Shown here: positions 1-8,129 of the stretch, one piece after another | Numbering within the stretch: position 1 is the first letter of the stretch | How the letters are laid out: every line of letters starts with the position of its first letter | Origin: DASPKX01 sp035627835 | GTDB taxonomy: Bacteria > Verrucomicrobiota > Verrucomicrobiia > Limisphaerales > SXQI01 | Length of the DNA: 29,334 nt | Reading direction: 5' to 3' | NCBI GenBank assembly: GCA_035627835.1 | Contig: DASPKX010000020.1 | Location: forward strand, 1-29,334 | Translations under genes and position numbers: made by a program | Notes under the pieces: generated by a model | The model's input: the letters and a program-made list of their open reading frames with translations, nothing else | Databases searched by the model: none | What the model was told of the DNA's origin: nothing

Positions 1-671
1 AGGTGCAGGCGTCGATACTTTCGCACGTCCGCGAGAGGTTCGTCGCGCGTGTTGATAATCGCGCGATTGAACTGCACCCACTCAAACAAATCGTTGTTGA
101 TGTAATCGGCCCGCTGGCTGATCTGAAAGTGGCTGTCCGCCCCGTGCCGAGACACATCGCCCCGCAGCTCAGCTCCCGGCGTTGCGCCAACCCTGCCTGC
201 GCCCACATACAATTGGCGCAACGTCAGGAACGCGAGCAGCGACAGAACATTTCCTTCGGTCAGTGGGGCTGACCGGCGGACCAGATAGTTCTCATGGCAC
301 CCGAACGTGGCGCCGGAATAGTGATCGATGTTATTTCGGATGAAGCTGACTTGATCCTGCATGCGCAAGTCGCGCACGGCTTCCATCAGAATTGCGTCAC
401 CTGCCCGGTCATATTTGAGGACATCAATCAGCGAGAGGCACTCCGGCGTGCAATACTCGAGGTGCCCCATGTCCACATAGGCGCGCCCGCCATTGAAAAG
501 AAATCCCCCGTTGCCGGCCGGTTCATCCCAATCGCGCTGATGCATATCGGGAAGACCGTAACGGGACCGATCGAAAATCCAGTTGCGGACGCGACCTACG
601 GCGCTCGGCGGACCGGACGGGTCTGTCGTGAGACAGCCATACTCGGTCTCAAGGCCGACGATGCGGTTCAT
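1..671 (-). CDS. pafA: PafA-type Pup/UBact--protein ligase (partial, C-terminus beyond the left edge)
   Basis: This is the ligase that would attach the C-terminal Glu of the Pup/UBact modifier to substrate lysines, an ATP-dependent carboxylate-amine ligase of the glutamine-synthetase-like fold. About 223 residues are visible, roughly half of the family's usual length. They show the metal-binding GLETEYG motif (residues 6-12), the segment AYVDMGHLEYCTPEC with the presumed catalytic Asp67, the RNNIDHYSGATFGCHENYL block and INTRDEP. It lacks the long insert that follows the first motif in the Dop paralogue upstream, which supports PafA rather than Dop. The ATG overlaps the prcA stop as ATGA, so translation is probably coupled. 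It is the last visible gene of the proteasome operon. The EYCTPEC segment has Gly-His-Leu where PafA proteins commonly carry Ser-His-Pro. Confidence 0.93.
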   Translation of the reverse strand, partial: MNRIVGLETEYGCLTTDPSGPPSAVGRVRNWIFDRSRYGLPDMHQRDWDEPAGNGGFLFNGGRAYVDMGHLEYCTPECLSLIDVLKYDRAGDAILMEAVRDLRMQDQVSFIRNNIDHYSGATFGCHENYLVRRSAPLTEGNVLSLLAFLTLRQLYVGAGRVGATPGAELRGDVSRHGADSHFQISQRADYINNDLFEWVQFNRAIINTRDEPLADVRKYRRLH

Positions 672-1408
672 AGGCCGAGCTGCTGCAGGGTGAGTGGTTG
701 GTACCGCGCGGCCCGGCGGCTTTGACGATCCAGGAACCCAATCTCCACCACCCGGCCTTCAACGCTGCTGCGCCAGCCTTGCATCCGCTCCTCGTTGCTC
801 GGCAATTCAGCTTCGAAATTTTTCCCCGACCTCAGAACCCACCAAGCCTCAAGCATCCGCTCCACAGCTTCCGCACGTGAGGTTTCCGTTGTCATTTGTC
901 CGTTCAACCACTGCTGCGCCGCTCTCTCGCTCTCACTAGCAGGTGCTGCCACAACAGCAGGACCCGTCTGGAATTCCAAACTGCCGTCGAAACGCAATCT
1001 CACCACCAGATCGTTTTGCGGCTGCAATCCCAATTCGGTTAAAATCAGCTCCACCACAAATGGCGCGCTGAAGATTTGCTCGAAGTTCGTCTTAAGTTGC
1101 GGGCTCAAGCCAAATGTCACTAGGCGGCGCAGGCTAACGTCATCCGGCGCGCGCGTGAACGCCTCCATGTGCGCGGCGTCGATCGCTGCCTGGCGAATCT
1201 TCTCAATGTCGGCTGGATGCCCCAGGGCGCTCAGCGCGTGCCGGTCGAAAAGCTCAAACACCTTCGAATTTCCCGCTCCCACTCCCAGCAGCAAAATGCC
1301 TTCCTGCAGCTTGGCCGCGAACACCGGAGACCCACCCTTGAGTTGATCGCGGACATACTCCCGCCGATTCCCAATCGCCTCCAACCACCGATACGGTTCG
1401 TCCGTCAT
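668..1408 (-). CDS. prcA: Proteasome alpha subunit PrcA
   Basis: This 246-aa protein is a proteasome alpha-type subunit that would form the outer heptameric rings of the 20S core and gate substrate entry. Recognition rests on its position between prcB and pafA, on its length, and on the alpha-like fold: a core segment LLGVGAGNSKVFELFDRHALSALGHPADIEKIRQAAIDAAH followed by a long amphipathic helix and a VVELILTELG stretch, as in actinobacterial PrcA. It has no N-terminal catalytic threonine, as expected for an alpha subunit. The start is fixed by an ATGA overlap with the prcB stop, and its own stop overlaps the pafA start in the same way. The last ~100 residues, including two Trp-containing helices, are more divergent. 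Confidence 0.9.
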   Translation of the reverse strand: MTDEPYRWLEAIGNRREYVRDQLKGGSPVFAAKLQEGILLLGVGAGNSKVFELFDRHALSALGHPADIEKIRQAAIDAAHMEAFTRAPDDVSLRRLVTFGLSPQLKTNFEQIFSAPFVVELILTELGLQPQNDLVVRLRFDGSLEFQTGPAVVAAPASESERAAQQWLNGQMTTETSRAEAVERMLEAWWVLRSGKNFEAELPSNEERMQGWRSSVEGRVVEIGFLDRQSRRAARYQPLTLQQLGL

Positions 1409-2175
1409 TTCAGATATTGCTCCTGTTCCTCGTCTGACACTGTGCAGACACCCTCTGGCCTGAGAACCTTGATCGTGGCAAACGTCCGCGCGGCCGGGTT
1501 CACCCCGCCAGTGGCGGAGTCAAACTCAGAGGCGGTCATTAGCAACCGGGACGCAAATTGCACCGCCTGCTTCAAATCCATCTCCTCGGGACGAGGCGTT
1601 CCGAACCGCTCCTGGTAACTCATCACGCTGCGGATGGTATTGGAACCTGAGCCTGAAGTGGCGTAGCCCACCGCCTGGAACTGTGCTCCAAGTGGGTCGT
1701 AGAAGAAAATTTGCGGCTTCGCAGGCGTGGTCGAAGTGTCTAAACCAGCAAACAACGGCACCACTACACCAATCCCCTGCACCGTCATCGGTAGGTTTTC
1801 GCGTAGCAACCGGGCCAGCGCGCGGACCTTCGCTGCGAGGCTCAGCGGTTGCAGTTGGCTGCGCCGATAATACTCGAACGATGTCTGCATCACGCGGGCC
1901 ATCTCAAACGCAGTTGCGGGCACCCCAGCGATAGCAAGAAGCGATGTCGCATCGATCTCTATGACTTTATCAACGCGATCGGTGACGATGATATTGCCCG
2001 CCGTGGCCCGACGATCCCCAGCCATCATCACGCCTTCGCGAAAGTGAAACGCGAAGACTGTGGTCGCTTGCGTCTGGACAGGGGCCTGCGCGCTCGACTC
2101 CACCTTGAGCGGCGTAAACTTGTGCGTTGCGAGCAGGCTTAAGAAGTCTCCCGCAATCGGATTGGGGGCGGTCAT
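1405..2175 (-). CDS. prcB: Proteasome beta subunit PrcB (catalytic)
   Basis: This 256-aa beta-type subunit is the proteolytic component of the 20S core. A propeptide of about 37 residues precedes Thr38 in the motif TTVFAFHF. After autocatalytic removal Thr38 would be the N-terminal nucleophile. Asp54 (in MAGDRRAT) and Lys70 (in DRVDK) sit exactly at the positions of the conserved Asp17 and Lys33 of threonine proteases, so the active site looks intact. The GSGSN segment and a DSATGG motif near residue 220 also match PrcB proteins. The residue before Thr38 is Ala rather than the usual Gly, a small departure. The ATG overlaps the stop of the modifier gene as ATGA, and the stop overlaps the prcA start in the same way. 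Confidence 0.95.
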   Translation of the reverse strand: MTAPNPIAGDFLSLLATHKFTPLKVESSAQAPVQTQATTVFAFHFREGVMMAGDRRATAGNIIVTDRVDKVIEIDATSLLAIAGVPATAFEMARVMQTSFEYYRRSQLQPLSLAAKVRALARLLRENLPMTVQGIGVVVPLFAGLDTSTTPAKPQIFFYDPLGAQFQAVGYATSGSGSNTIRSVMSYQERFGTPRPEEMDLKQAVQFASRLLMTASEFDSATGGVNPAARTFATIKVLRPEGVCTVSDEEQEQYLK

Positions 2176-2342
2176 TGGCCGGTGCGCTGTCTGTATCGCT
2201 TGGCCTGGTCTGGATCGACCTTGCGCATCCGCTTTAACAATTCGTCCACGTTCGGTTTTTCAACCTTGGGGGACGTTGGGCCTTCTCCGCCACCGCCCGG
2301 GGCTGGGCCGGATGGACGATTTTTTTGAGCTTGGTCTGGCAT
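2172..2342 (-). CDS. Prokaryotic ubiquitin-like modifier (Pup / UBact), 56 aa
   Basis: A 56-residue ORF read directly from the minus strand. It begins MPDQAQKNRPSGPAPGGGGE and ends YRQRTGQ. The first ~30 residues are Gly/Pro-rich and disordered. Residues 31-52 (VDELLKRMRKVDPDQAKRYR) would form the helix that binds the coiled coil of the ATPase. The C-terminal Thr-Gly-Gln replaces the Gly-Gly-Gln/Glu of actinobacterial Pup and matches the ending of the Gram-negative UBact proteins. The terminal Gln means deamidation, presumably by the upstream Dop, is needed before ligation. The gene starts 11 bases after the dop stop with a GAGGAG immediately upstream, and its TGA overlaps the prcB ATG. It has one internal Met and no Cys or Trp. 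Confidence 0.95.
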   Translation of the reverse strand: MPDQAQKNRPSGPAPGGGGEGPTSPKVEKPNVDELLKRMRKVDPDQAKRYRQRTGQ

Positions 2343-2353
2343 ACTCCTCGATT

Positions 2354-3874
2354 CTAACGCGGGACGCTCGCCAGCGGCAGCAGGTCCTCAGGTGTCCTGG
2401 CCGCGTCCACGACAGCAGCATAATGCAGGATTTCTTGAGGGGCGAACAGGTCCAGCAACGAAATTTTTACCGGGCCGTTTCCGCCCTCAAGCGTAATGTG
2501 GTCCCATTGCGCGCTGCTTACTTGCTCCCGAAATTTCTGGATGCACTTGCCGCGTATATGCGCGCGGGTTGTTGCAGGCGGCTCGTGAAGCGCTCTTTGT
2601 ATCTGCTCCTCCGGGACCAGCCCGCGCATCGCGCCGCTTCTCTCCAGCGCGTAGAACAACCCTTCCTCCAGGTCGAGACGGTGATATTCCAAATCGAGGC
2701 TAAGCAACCAGGGGTCATCATCGGCAACCCCGTTTGCCTGCTGGAACTCCCGAACCAACGCGAGCTTCGCCACCCAATCCACCCGATCCCGGCAGCGCAT
2801 GGGGTCCTGCTCCAAATCGTTCAACATCGCTTCCCAATCCCGCACAATCTCGGCTTTCTCAGGGTGCGTCAGATCGCAAAGATCCTGAACCGCTTTTAAA
2901 TAGGCTCGTTGAACGGCGACTGCCGTGCTTCGGCCGGAAAGCAAGGGAACTTCCCATTTGAAAGTGGTGTCTCGAGATATGGCGGGCAGCGTCGCTAAGG
3001 GGTCGCTCAGAAATGGATAAACCCGCTTCGGATCCCGCACTAAAGCCTCCAGCGTCAGGGCGGTTGTCCCCACCTTGAGGCGCGTGGCAAAGGCGGACAT
3101 ATTCGCATCGCCAATGATCACATGAAACCGCCGGAATAATTGCGGGTTGGCGTGAGGCTCATCGCGTGTGTTCACCAATGGCCGCCGTTGCATCGTGTCG
3201 ACGCTCTGCAACTCGCTGAAAAAGTCACTCCGCTGCGCGATCTGAAAGCCAGGGCCGACATGGCGGTCTTCAGCTTCAATCGCAAACTTGCCGGCGCCCG
3301 CAAAGATCTGCCGCGTCACCAGGAACGCCTGAATATTTTGAGCCAGCAAATCCCACGGCAATGACCGCGGAAGAAGGTAGTTTTCATGGCACCCGTAACT
3401 GTGCCCCGCGAAATCCGTGTTGTTTTTGTAGATGCGGACCTTCGAGCCGAGTTTCTCGCTCAGGCGCTCAGCGCAGGTCATCACGATGCGCTCGCCCGCC
3501 CGATCCTGCGCGACAAGCTCGCTGACCGTGGAGCACTCGGGCGTGCAATATTCAGGGTGCGCGTGGTCGTTGTAAAACCGCGCCCCATTTCCGAGCGCAA
3601 GGTCACTCTTTATCTCAACAAAGCTTAGCTCCCGCTCCGCGTCCTGCTCGTAGTAATTGGACTCGTCGGTGTCCTGGCGCAACTCCGCCACACGGAAGCC
3701 GCGCACATCCGCATGAGGATCCTCGTATTCGTAATCCCAGCGCATCCACACGCCGGGCTCCGTCGCGCTCCGCACCAGAGCGATGGATTCGGAGACAACA
3801 TCCAGCTCCTCCACGCCGTCGCGCGAGATGCCGTACTCGGTCTCTAAACCGAATTGAATGGGAGGGAATTTCAC
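2354..3874 (-). CDS. dop: Dop-type Pup/UBact deamidase and depupylase
   Basis: This 506-aa protein is a PafA paralogue that hydrolyses amides: it would deamidate the C-terminal Gln of the modifier and remove the modifier from conjugates. Visible motifs are FGLETEYGI (residues 8-16, metal/ATP binding), NGARFYNDHAHPEYCTPEC (residues 96-114, with Asp103 as the presumed nucleophile), RIYKNNTDFAGHSYGCHENYL and NTRDEPHA. Between the first two motifs lies an extra stretch of about 80 residues, rich in Asp/Glu, which corresponds to the Dop loop and separates it from PafA. The length fits Dop. It follows the ATPase gene by 17 bases and precedes the modifier gene by 11, so it belongs to the same transcription unit. 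Confidence 0.94.
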   Translation of the reverse strand: MKFPPIQFGLETEYGISRDGVEELDVVSESIALVRSATEPGVWMRWDYEYEDPHADVRGFRVAELRQDTDESNYYEQDAERELSFVEIKSDLALGNGARFYNDHAHPEYCTPECSTVSELVAQDRAGERIVMTCAERLSEKLGSKVRIYKNNTDFAGHSYGCHENYLLPRSLPWDLLAQNIQAFLVTRQIFAGAGKFAIEAEDRHVGPGFQIAQRSDFFSELQSVDTMQRRPLVNTRDEPHANPQLFRRFHVIIGDANMSAFATRLKVGTTALTLEALVRDPKRVYPFLSDPLATLPAISRDTTFKWEVPLLSGRSTAVAVQRAYLKAVQDLCDLTHPEKAEIVRDWEAMLNDLEQDPMRCRDRVDWVAKLALVREFQQANGVADDDPWLLSLDLEYHRLDLEEGLFYALERSGAMRGLVPEEQIQRALHEPPATTRAHIRGKCIQKFREQVSSAQWDHITLEGGNGPVKISLLDLFAPQEILHYAAVVDAARTPEDLLPLASVPR

Positions 3875-3891
3875 GGCGCGCTCAGTCTCCT

Positions 3892-5589
3892 TTAGACCAT
3901 CGCGCTGCCAGAGTGCTCAAGCTTCTTGGGGCGAACAGGTCCGAGGCGCACCACATTTTCCGGATCAAAATCGGTTAGCTTCAGCCAATCCTCAGTAACA
4001 TCGCTCGCGGGGAAGAGATCGTTCTCCGAATATTCCAGCCGCAACGCCGTCAGCAGGTCCTCGCGGGTAAGGTTTGTTTCAGCCTTTGTTTCGATGGATC
4101 GTTTGATCGCAAGCCCCTTCGCACGCTCCACGACGGCGGCGATGATTGCGCCGCTCGCCATGTCGCCCCGATGCAGTATTTCTTTGCGCCCACTGCGGTA
4201 GAGCACTTCGAGAAACTGGTTCTCAGGAGTGTGCGCGTACTGCGCCGCGGCCACTGCGGCAGCCAACTCCGCACGGGGTTCGGCCAGAGGCAATGTTTCC
4301 TTCAGGTAAATTTCATAAATTCGCCGCGCCCCGTCTTCGTTCGGGCGGTTCACCTTGATCTTACGATCAATTCGGCCCGGCCTGAGAATCGCCGGATCGA
4401 TCAAATCCGCGCGGTTGGACGCCACGATCACCACCACGTTCTGCAGCGGATCCAAGCCATCCATTTCCGTGCAGAACATCGGGACCAGCGTGCTCAGCAT
4501 GCTGTGGTTCCGGCCAGATCGGCGCGTGCCCAAGATCGACTCCGCCTCATCAATGAACAGGAACGACAGCGCGCCATCTGCCGATCTCTCTCGGCATTGC
4601 GAAAAGAGATCCCGCACCTGCCGCTCCGATTCGCCAACCCACATGTTCAGAATTTCCGGACCCTTCACATGCAGGAAGAACTCCGGCCGATCAACGCCGG
4701 TTTGCGCCTTGATCTGCTGCCGTAAATTGTAAGCCGTAGCTTTGCCCAGCAATGTCTTCCCGCAGCCGGGAGGGCCATACAGCAGGAACCCTTTGGGCAC
4801 GTTGTGCTCAAAGCGCTTGAACAAATCCGCATGCAGAAGCGGCAGCTCAATTGTGTCGCGGATCGCCTTGACCGCATCGTCTTGCCCGCCGATCCCTTCC
4901 CAAGGCAGCTCCGTCACATGCTCCAGAGAGCGCTCGATTCGCTTGCCATGGCCGATCACTTCCAAGGCCACTCTTTGATTAACGTCGAGCCGCACTTCCA
5001 TGCCTGGCTTCAACTTCTCTTTTGCGAGAAGCGATGAACGAATCAAAACCAAAGGGGCGAGCCCAGATTCTTGCCCAATTCTTAAGCGCCCATCCGACAG
5101 CAGCTCGTCAATGCGCACTATCGGGCCGTTCTTGTCGAACCCAAGCCCCTGGACAATCGCGAACGCCTCGTTCAGCAAAACGCGTTGGCCGATCTGCAAA
5201 CTTGAAAGAGGAATTTGCGGGTCAATCCGGCAGACAAAGTCCGTGCCCCCCGCGCAGACGTGCGCTTTGTCCGGCTCCACTCCCATCAAGAATGTGCCAA
5301 CGCGAAACGCGGGTGAGCGCAGCTTCTCTACGATTGCGTCCAGCTTCTCAATTGCTTCCTGAGCTTGATATTGCATCTCCTCCATCGCGGAGACGCGTTC
5401 ACGCAGATAGACAAGGTCCAGCAGAGCTGGGTGTCTTGAAGGAAGCTTGCTCGCGAGCAGGTCGATCAGCTGCAGCAATGACAGCCGGTCCAACTCTTCG
5501 CGGGAGAGCAAATCACTGAATGATGAAGCCGCATCGAAACCTTCCCTGCTGCTTCCCGAGGGACCCCCCTTCTTCTTGGACTCGGCCAT
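3892..5589 (-). CDS. arc: Proteasome-associated AAA+ ATPase ARC/Mpa
   Basis: This 565-aa ring ATPase would recognise the modifier, unfold tagged proteins and feed them to the 20S core. Order of parts: a disordered polar N-terminus; a coiled coil at about residues 55-92; two OB-fold segments (about 95-215); and one AAA+ module with Walker A GPPGCGKT (272-279), pore loop NMWVGESE (315-322), Walker B LFIDEAE (344-350) and the arginine-finger region RPGRIDRK (403-410). This matches Mpa/ARC layout, although the protein is somewhat shorter than actinobacterial Mpa. Two oddities: Trp replaces the usual aromatic of the F-V-G pore loop, and the C-terminus is HSGSAMV rather than the GQYL-type tail Mpa uses to dock on the core. 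It is the first gene of the operon. Confidence 0.95.
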   Translation of the reverse strand: MAESKKKGGPSGSSREGFDAASSFSDLLSREELDRLSLLQLIDLLASKLPSRHPALLDLVYLRERVSAMEEMQYQAQEAIEKLDAIVEKLRSPAFRVGTFLMGVEPDKAHVCAGGTDFVCRIDPQIPLSSLQIGQRVLLNEAFAIVQGLGFDKNGPIVRIDELLSDGRLRIGQESGLAPLVLIRSSLLAKEKLKPGMEVRLDVNQRVALEVIGHGKRIERSLEHVTELPWEGIGGQDDAVKAIRDTIELPLLHADLFKRFEHNVPKGFLLYGPPGCGKTLLGKATAYNLRQQIKAQTGVDRPEFFLHVKGPEILNMWVGESERQVRDLFSQCRERSADGALSFLFIDEAESILGTRRSGRNHSMLSTLVPMFCTEMDGLDPLQNVVVIVASNRADLIDPAILRPGRIDRKIKVNRPNEDGARRIYEIYLKETLPLAEPRAELAAAVAAAQYAHTPENQFLEVLYRSGRKEILHRGDMASGAIIAAVVERAKGLAIKRSIETKAETNLTREDLLTALRLEYSENDLFPASDVTEDWLKLTDFDPENVVRLGPVRPKKLEHSGSAMV

Positions 5590-5602
5590 AGCTTGTGGGC
5601 CT

Positions 5603-5631
5603 AAACTACGCCTCCCCCAAGCCTTTGTAAA
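5603..5631 (-). promoter_or_regulatory. Candidate sigma-70-type promoter of the proteasome operon
   Basis: On the minus strand a TTTACA box (5631-5626, five of six matches to TTGACA) and a weak TAGTTT box (5608-5603) are separated by 17 bases, with the arc ATG 13 bases further on. The spacing is ideal, but the second box matches only three of six positions. This lies in the 114-base gap between the methyltransferase stop and the ATPase gene. Read-through from the upstream trio is also possible. Confidence 0.35.
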
Positions 5632-5703
5632 TCACGGCGCCCGCCCGTCGAGGGCATCAGCGCTTTCCCCCATTACCGCCGCCTTCAAGCCACCTCACCT
5701 CAC

Positions 5704-6417
5704 CTACCCAGCCCTGCAAACTGCCAGCAAGCTTTGCCCGAAAGGCGCAGGACCCAGCCACTCCTCCAAGCGATTCGCAGCGGGAAATATCCAGCGATCA
5801 AACACTCTCACCTGCCCCGGCAGCATCCTCGTTTGGGCTTTAACTTTAAAAGTGAGCCACCATCCGAAATACCCCACCAGGTTCTTGTAATTGAGTTGAA
5901 GAACCTGGAACCCCGCCCCCTCTAACTTCCCTCTCAATTCCGCTCGGGTGTACCGCCGATAATGCCCAAAGACTTTATCAATGGGGGCGTAAAGCTCCGG
6001 CCGCGCGGGCACAAACAAGCAGAGGGCTCCCCGCTGAATCCTCAGCAACTCTGCATAGCGCCGAAGCTCCGCCTCATCGTCTTCAATGTGCTCGAGGACA
6101 TTGACCGACACCACCGCATTCCACCGGTCCGGTCTCACATCCGCCGCAGTCCCCTGCAGCACGGTTAATCGGGGTGACACTCGCGAGATCTGGCTCGCGA
6201 ATAATGCGTTCGGCTCCACGGCCATGACGGCCTCAACCCCATTCACCTGGAGCAACTCTTCGGTCAACTGGCCAATCCCCGCTCCCACTTCCAAAACATT
6301 GCCGCGCAGGAACGGACAAAAGCTTTGGATAAGCGCGCGCCTGTATTTCCGCGCCTCCGCCAGCGCTCGGAATTCGAACAAATCGGCCTCGCTGCTCAAC
6401 TGTTGCGCAGCCGTCAT
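5704..6417 (-). CDS. Class I SAM-dependent methyltransferase
   Basis: A 237-aa methyltransferase of the class I Rossmann fold. SAM-binding motif I is VLEVGAGIGQLT, followed by an acidic turn AVEPN at the end of the second strand and by VVSVNVLEHIEDD, the usual VL-EHI motif after the fourth strand. A Tyr-rich loop FGHYRRYTRAEL is typical of lipid- or sugar-modifying members of this group. The substrate is unknown. The neighbouring glycosyltransferase suggests glycolipid or polysaccharide modification (inference). The chosen ATG overlaps the glycosyltransferase stop as ATGA. A start nine codons upstream (6444) is open but would overlap that gene by about 30 bases. Confidence 0.85.
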   Translation of the reverse strand: MTAAQQLSSEADLFEFRALAEARKYRRALIQSFCPFLRGNVLEVGAGIGQLTEELLQVNGVEAVMAVEPNALFASQISRVSPRLTVLQGTAADVRPDRWNAVVSVNVLEHIEDDEAELRRYAELLRIQRGALCLFVPARPELYAPIDKVFGHYRRYTRAELRGKLEGAGFQVLQLNYKNLVGYFGWWLTFKVKAQTRMLPGQVRVFDRWIFPAANRLEEWLGPAPFGQSLLAVCRAG

Positions 6418-7151
6418 TGCAGCAGGTTGTACTTCACGATGCACCGCAACGCGCTCACCCCATCGCGCCAGTTGATCTTTTTACCTTCAGCATAGGTGCG
6501 CCCGTAATATGAAATTGGCACTTCGTAAATACGTGGGCGAAGTTTCGCAACCTTCGCGGTCAACTCTGGCTCAACCCCGAAACGCCGCTCTTCTATCGTG
6601 ATTTTTTCCAACACTTCGCGGCGGAACATCTTGTACCCCGTTTCAATGTCCGTGAGGTTCAAGTTCGTGGCCATGTTCGAGAGGAGCGTGATGAACTTGT
6701 TGCCGACAGAATGCCAGAAGTAGAGCACGCGATGCGGCCCAGCCCCAATAAACCTCGATCCAAACACCACATCCGCTCTATCGGACAGGATCGGGCGGAG
6801 CAGGATGTGATATTCCGTCGGATCGTATTCCATATCCGCATCCTGGATCAGGACAACCGAAGCGCGTGCCTCGCGAAAACCGGTCTGAAGGGCTGCCCCC
6901 TTTCCACGGTTCTCCGAATGCCGCAGCAGCCGTATGCGAGCATCCGTTTTCGCCAATGCCGTCAACCGTTCAGCCGTTTCATGCGCGGACCCGTCATCGA
7001 CGATAATCAGCTCTTGCACCGGCCTTTGCGACAGCACCAGGGAAACGATTTTCTGAATGGTTCCAGGCTCGTTATAAACCGGCATCACCACGCTTAAGCA
7101 AGGCGCGATGTCCGCATTTGACCTGACTTCCAGAGCCTCTCCTTGCATCAC
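6414..7151 (-). CDS. Family 2 glycosyltransferase (polyprenyl-phosphate hexose synthase-like)
   Basis: A 245-aa GT2 enzyme. The N-terminus shows LSVVMPVYNEPGTIQKIV and ELIIVDDGSAHET, the nucleotide-binding part of the GT-A fold. IQDADMEYDP carries the DxD metal-binding motif, and GSRFIGAGPHR plus DIETGYKMFRREVL match dolichol/undecaprenyl-phosphate mannose synthase-like proteins. There is no C-terminal membrane domain, so it would be soluble or peripheral. The start is either GTG at 7151 or ATG at 7148. Both overlap the stop of the upstream GIY-YIG gene, and the stop overlaps the methyltransferase start, so the three genes form a coupled unit. The acceptor is unknown. Confidence 0.88.
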   Translation of the reverse strand: MMQGEALEVRSNADIAPCLSVVMPVYNEPGTIQKIVSLVLSQRPVQELIIVDDGSAHETAERLTALAKTDARIRLLRHSENRGKGAALQTGFREARASVVLIQDADMEYDPTEYHILLRPILSDRADVVFGSRFIGAGPHRVLYFWHSVGNKFITLLSNMATNLNLTDIETGYKMFRREVLEKITIEERRFGVEPELTAKVAKLRPRIYEVPISYYGRTYAEGKKINWRDGVSALRCIVKYNLLQ

Positions 7152-8074
7152 GCTTGCAATTCGGAAGCAACTTCCACGGCCGTTGCGGCCCTTCGGTCTT
7201 GGCGAGCCTTTCTCGTGCGCACAACCAACTCACCCAATTCGCTTGGCTGGATCAACCGTGGCTCAAACCCCGCCGCGCTCAGCAGCTCCCGGTTCCTCTT
7301 TGGCCCCGTCTCGTAAAATTCCAGCAGCGCCAGCAAGTCCGACTCCTGAAGCGTTCGCATGAATCCGCTCCCCGACGGTAATGCCCGCTCCAACTTCTCG
7401 ACGAACGCCGCATCATTCCCCTTCAGGAACTCGTCTGTGCCCTCGAAAAAATCACTTACATTTTGCGGGGCGGGCGCTGTCCCTCCTCGGAAATCGACCT
7501 GGACCAAATGCCATGGCAACGCGCATGGGGTTTTAACTTGATGGGTGATCACCCAACTTAGCCGCACCAGTGCTAATGCCGCCCGCTTGGCCCCAGACCG
7601 GTTCTTGAAAGCCCCATAAACCGCGCGCTCTCCTGACTCCATTTCAGCGCGACCAATTCGCACCCGGAACTCCCCTGCTCCCTTCGCAAGCGTGATGAAT
7701 GGGTAAACCTGTTGGTGCGCGTTCATCACATTGAACGGCGGCTGGTGCACCCGGAGCTGCTCCAGTTCACAAAGCTCCGCGTCCTCCGCTGTCGCGCAAT
7801 CAATCCAGGAAATCTCCCGTGTGCGAGTCACCAGCTTCACGATCCGCTTCGGCGTCTTTTCGGGCTTGGCGTTCCGGTAGTAGGCCAGGCGCGTCTTCAA
7901 GCTCTTGGACTGGCCGACATAAAGAACCCGGCGCCGTTCGTCGCGCAGTAAATAAACCCCAGGGGTCTTCGGCACCTCCTTGAACAGCTCCAACGGCATC
8001 CTCTCCCGCAACGGGCGATTCTCCAGGTCGAACGTAAGCTGCTCAGCGCGGTCCACTCCCATTCCGATTATCAA
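7148..8074 (-). CDS. GIY-YIG nuclease-domain protein (UvrC N-terminal-like)
   Basis: A 308-aa protein with an N-terminal GIY-YIG domain. TPGVYLL (residues 38-43) and VLYVGQS (50-56) form the signature, Arg62 in SLKTRL is the conserved arginine, and Glu103 in AELCELEQL aligns with the catalytic glutamate of UvrC. PPFNVMN closes the domain like the RPRYNV segment of UvrC. The remaining ~190 residues, including a Trp-Val helix and a predicted helical C-terminus, are not UvrC-like: there is no UvrB-binding or RNase H-like part. It resembles stand-alone UvrC-like nucleases such as Cho, but assignment to Cho itself is not supported. An in-frame ATG four codons downstream (8062) is an alternative start. 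Confidence 0.8.
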   Translation of the reverse strand: MIIGMGVDRAEQLTFDLENRPLRERMPLELFKEVPKTPGVYLLRDERRRVLYVGQSKSLKTRLAYYRNAKPEKTPKRIVKLVTRTREISWIDCATAEDAELCELEQLRVHQPPFNVMNAHQQVYPFITLAKGAGEFRVRIGRAEMESGERAVYGAFKNRSGAKRAALALVRLSWVITHQVKTPCALPWHLVQVDFRGGTAPAPQNVSDFFEGTDEFLKGNDAAFVEKLERALPSGSGFMRTLQESDLLALLEFYETGPKRNRELLSAAGFEPRLIQPSELGELVVRTRKARQDRRAATAVEVASELQA

Positions 8075-8129
8075 AGACCGGTGCCTTTCGAAAGCGAAAT
8101 GCCGCCCGATTGCGCCCCGGCTCAGCTTG

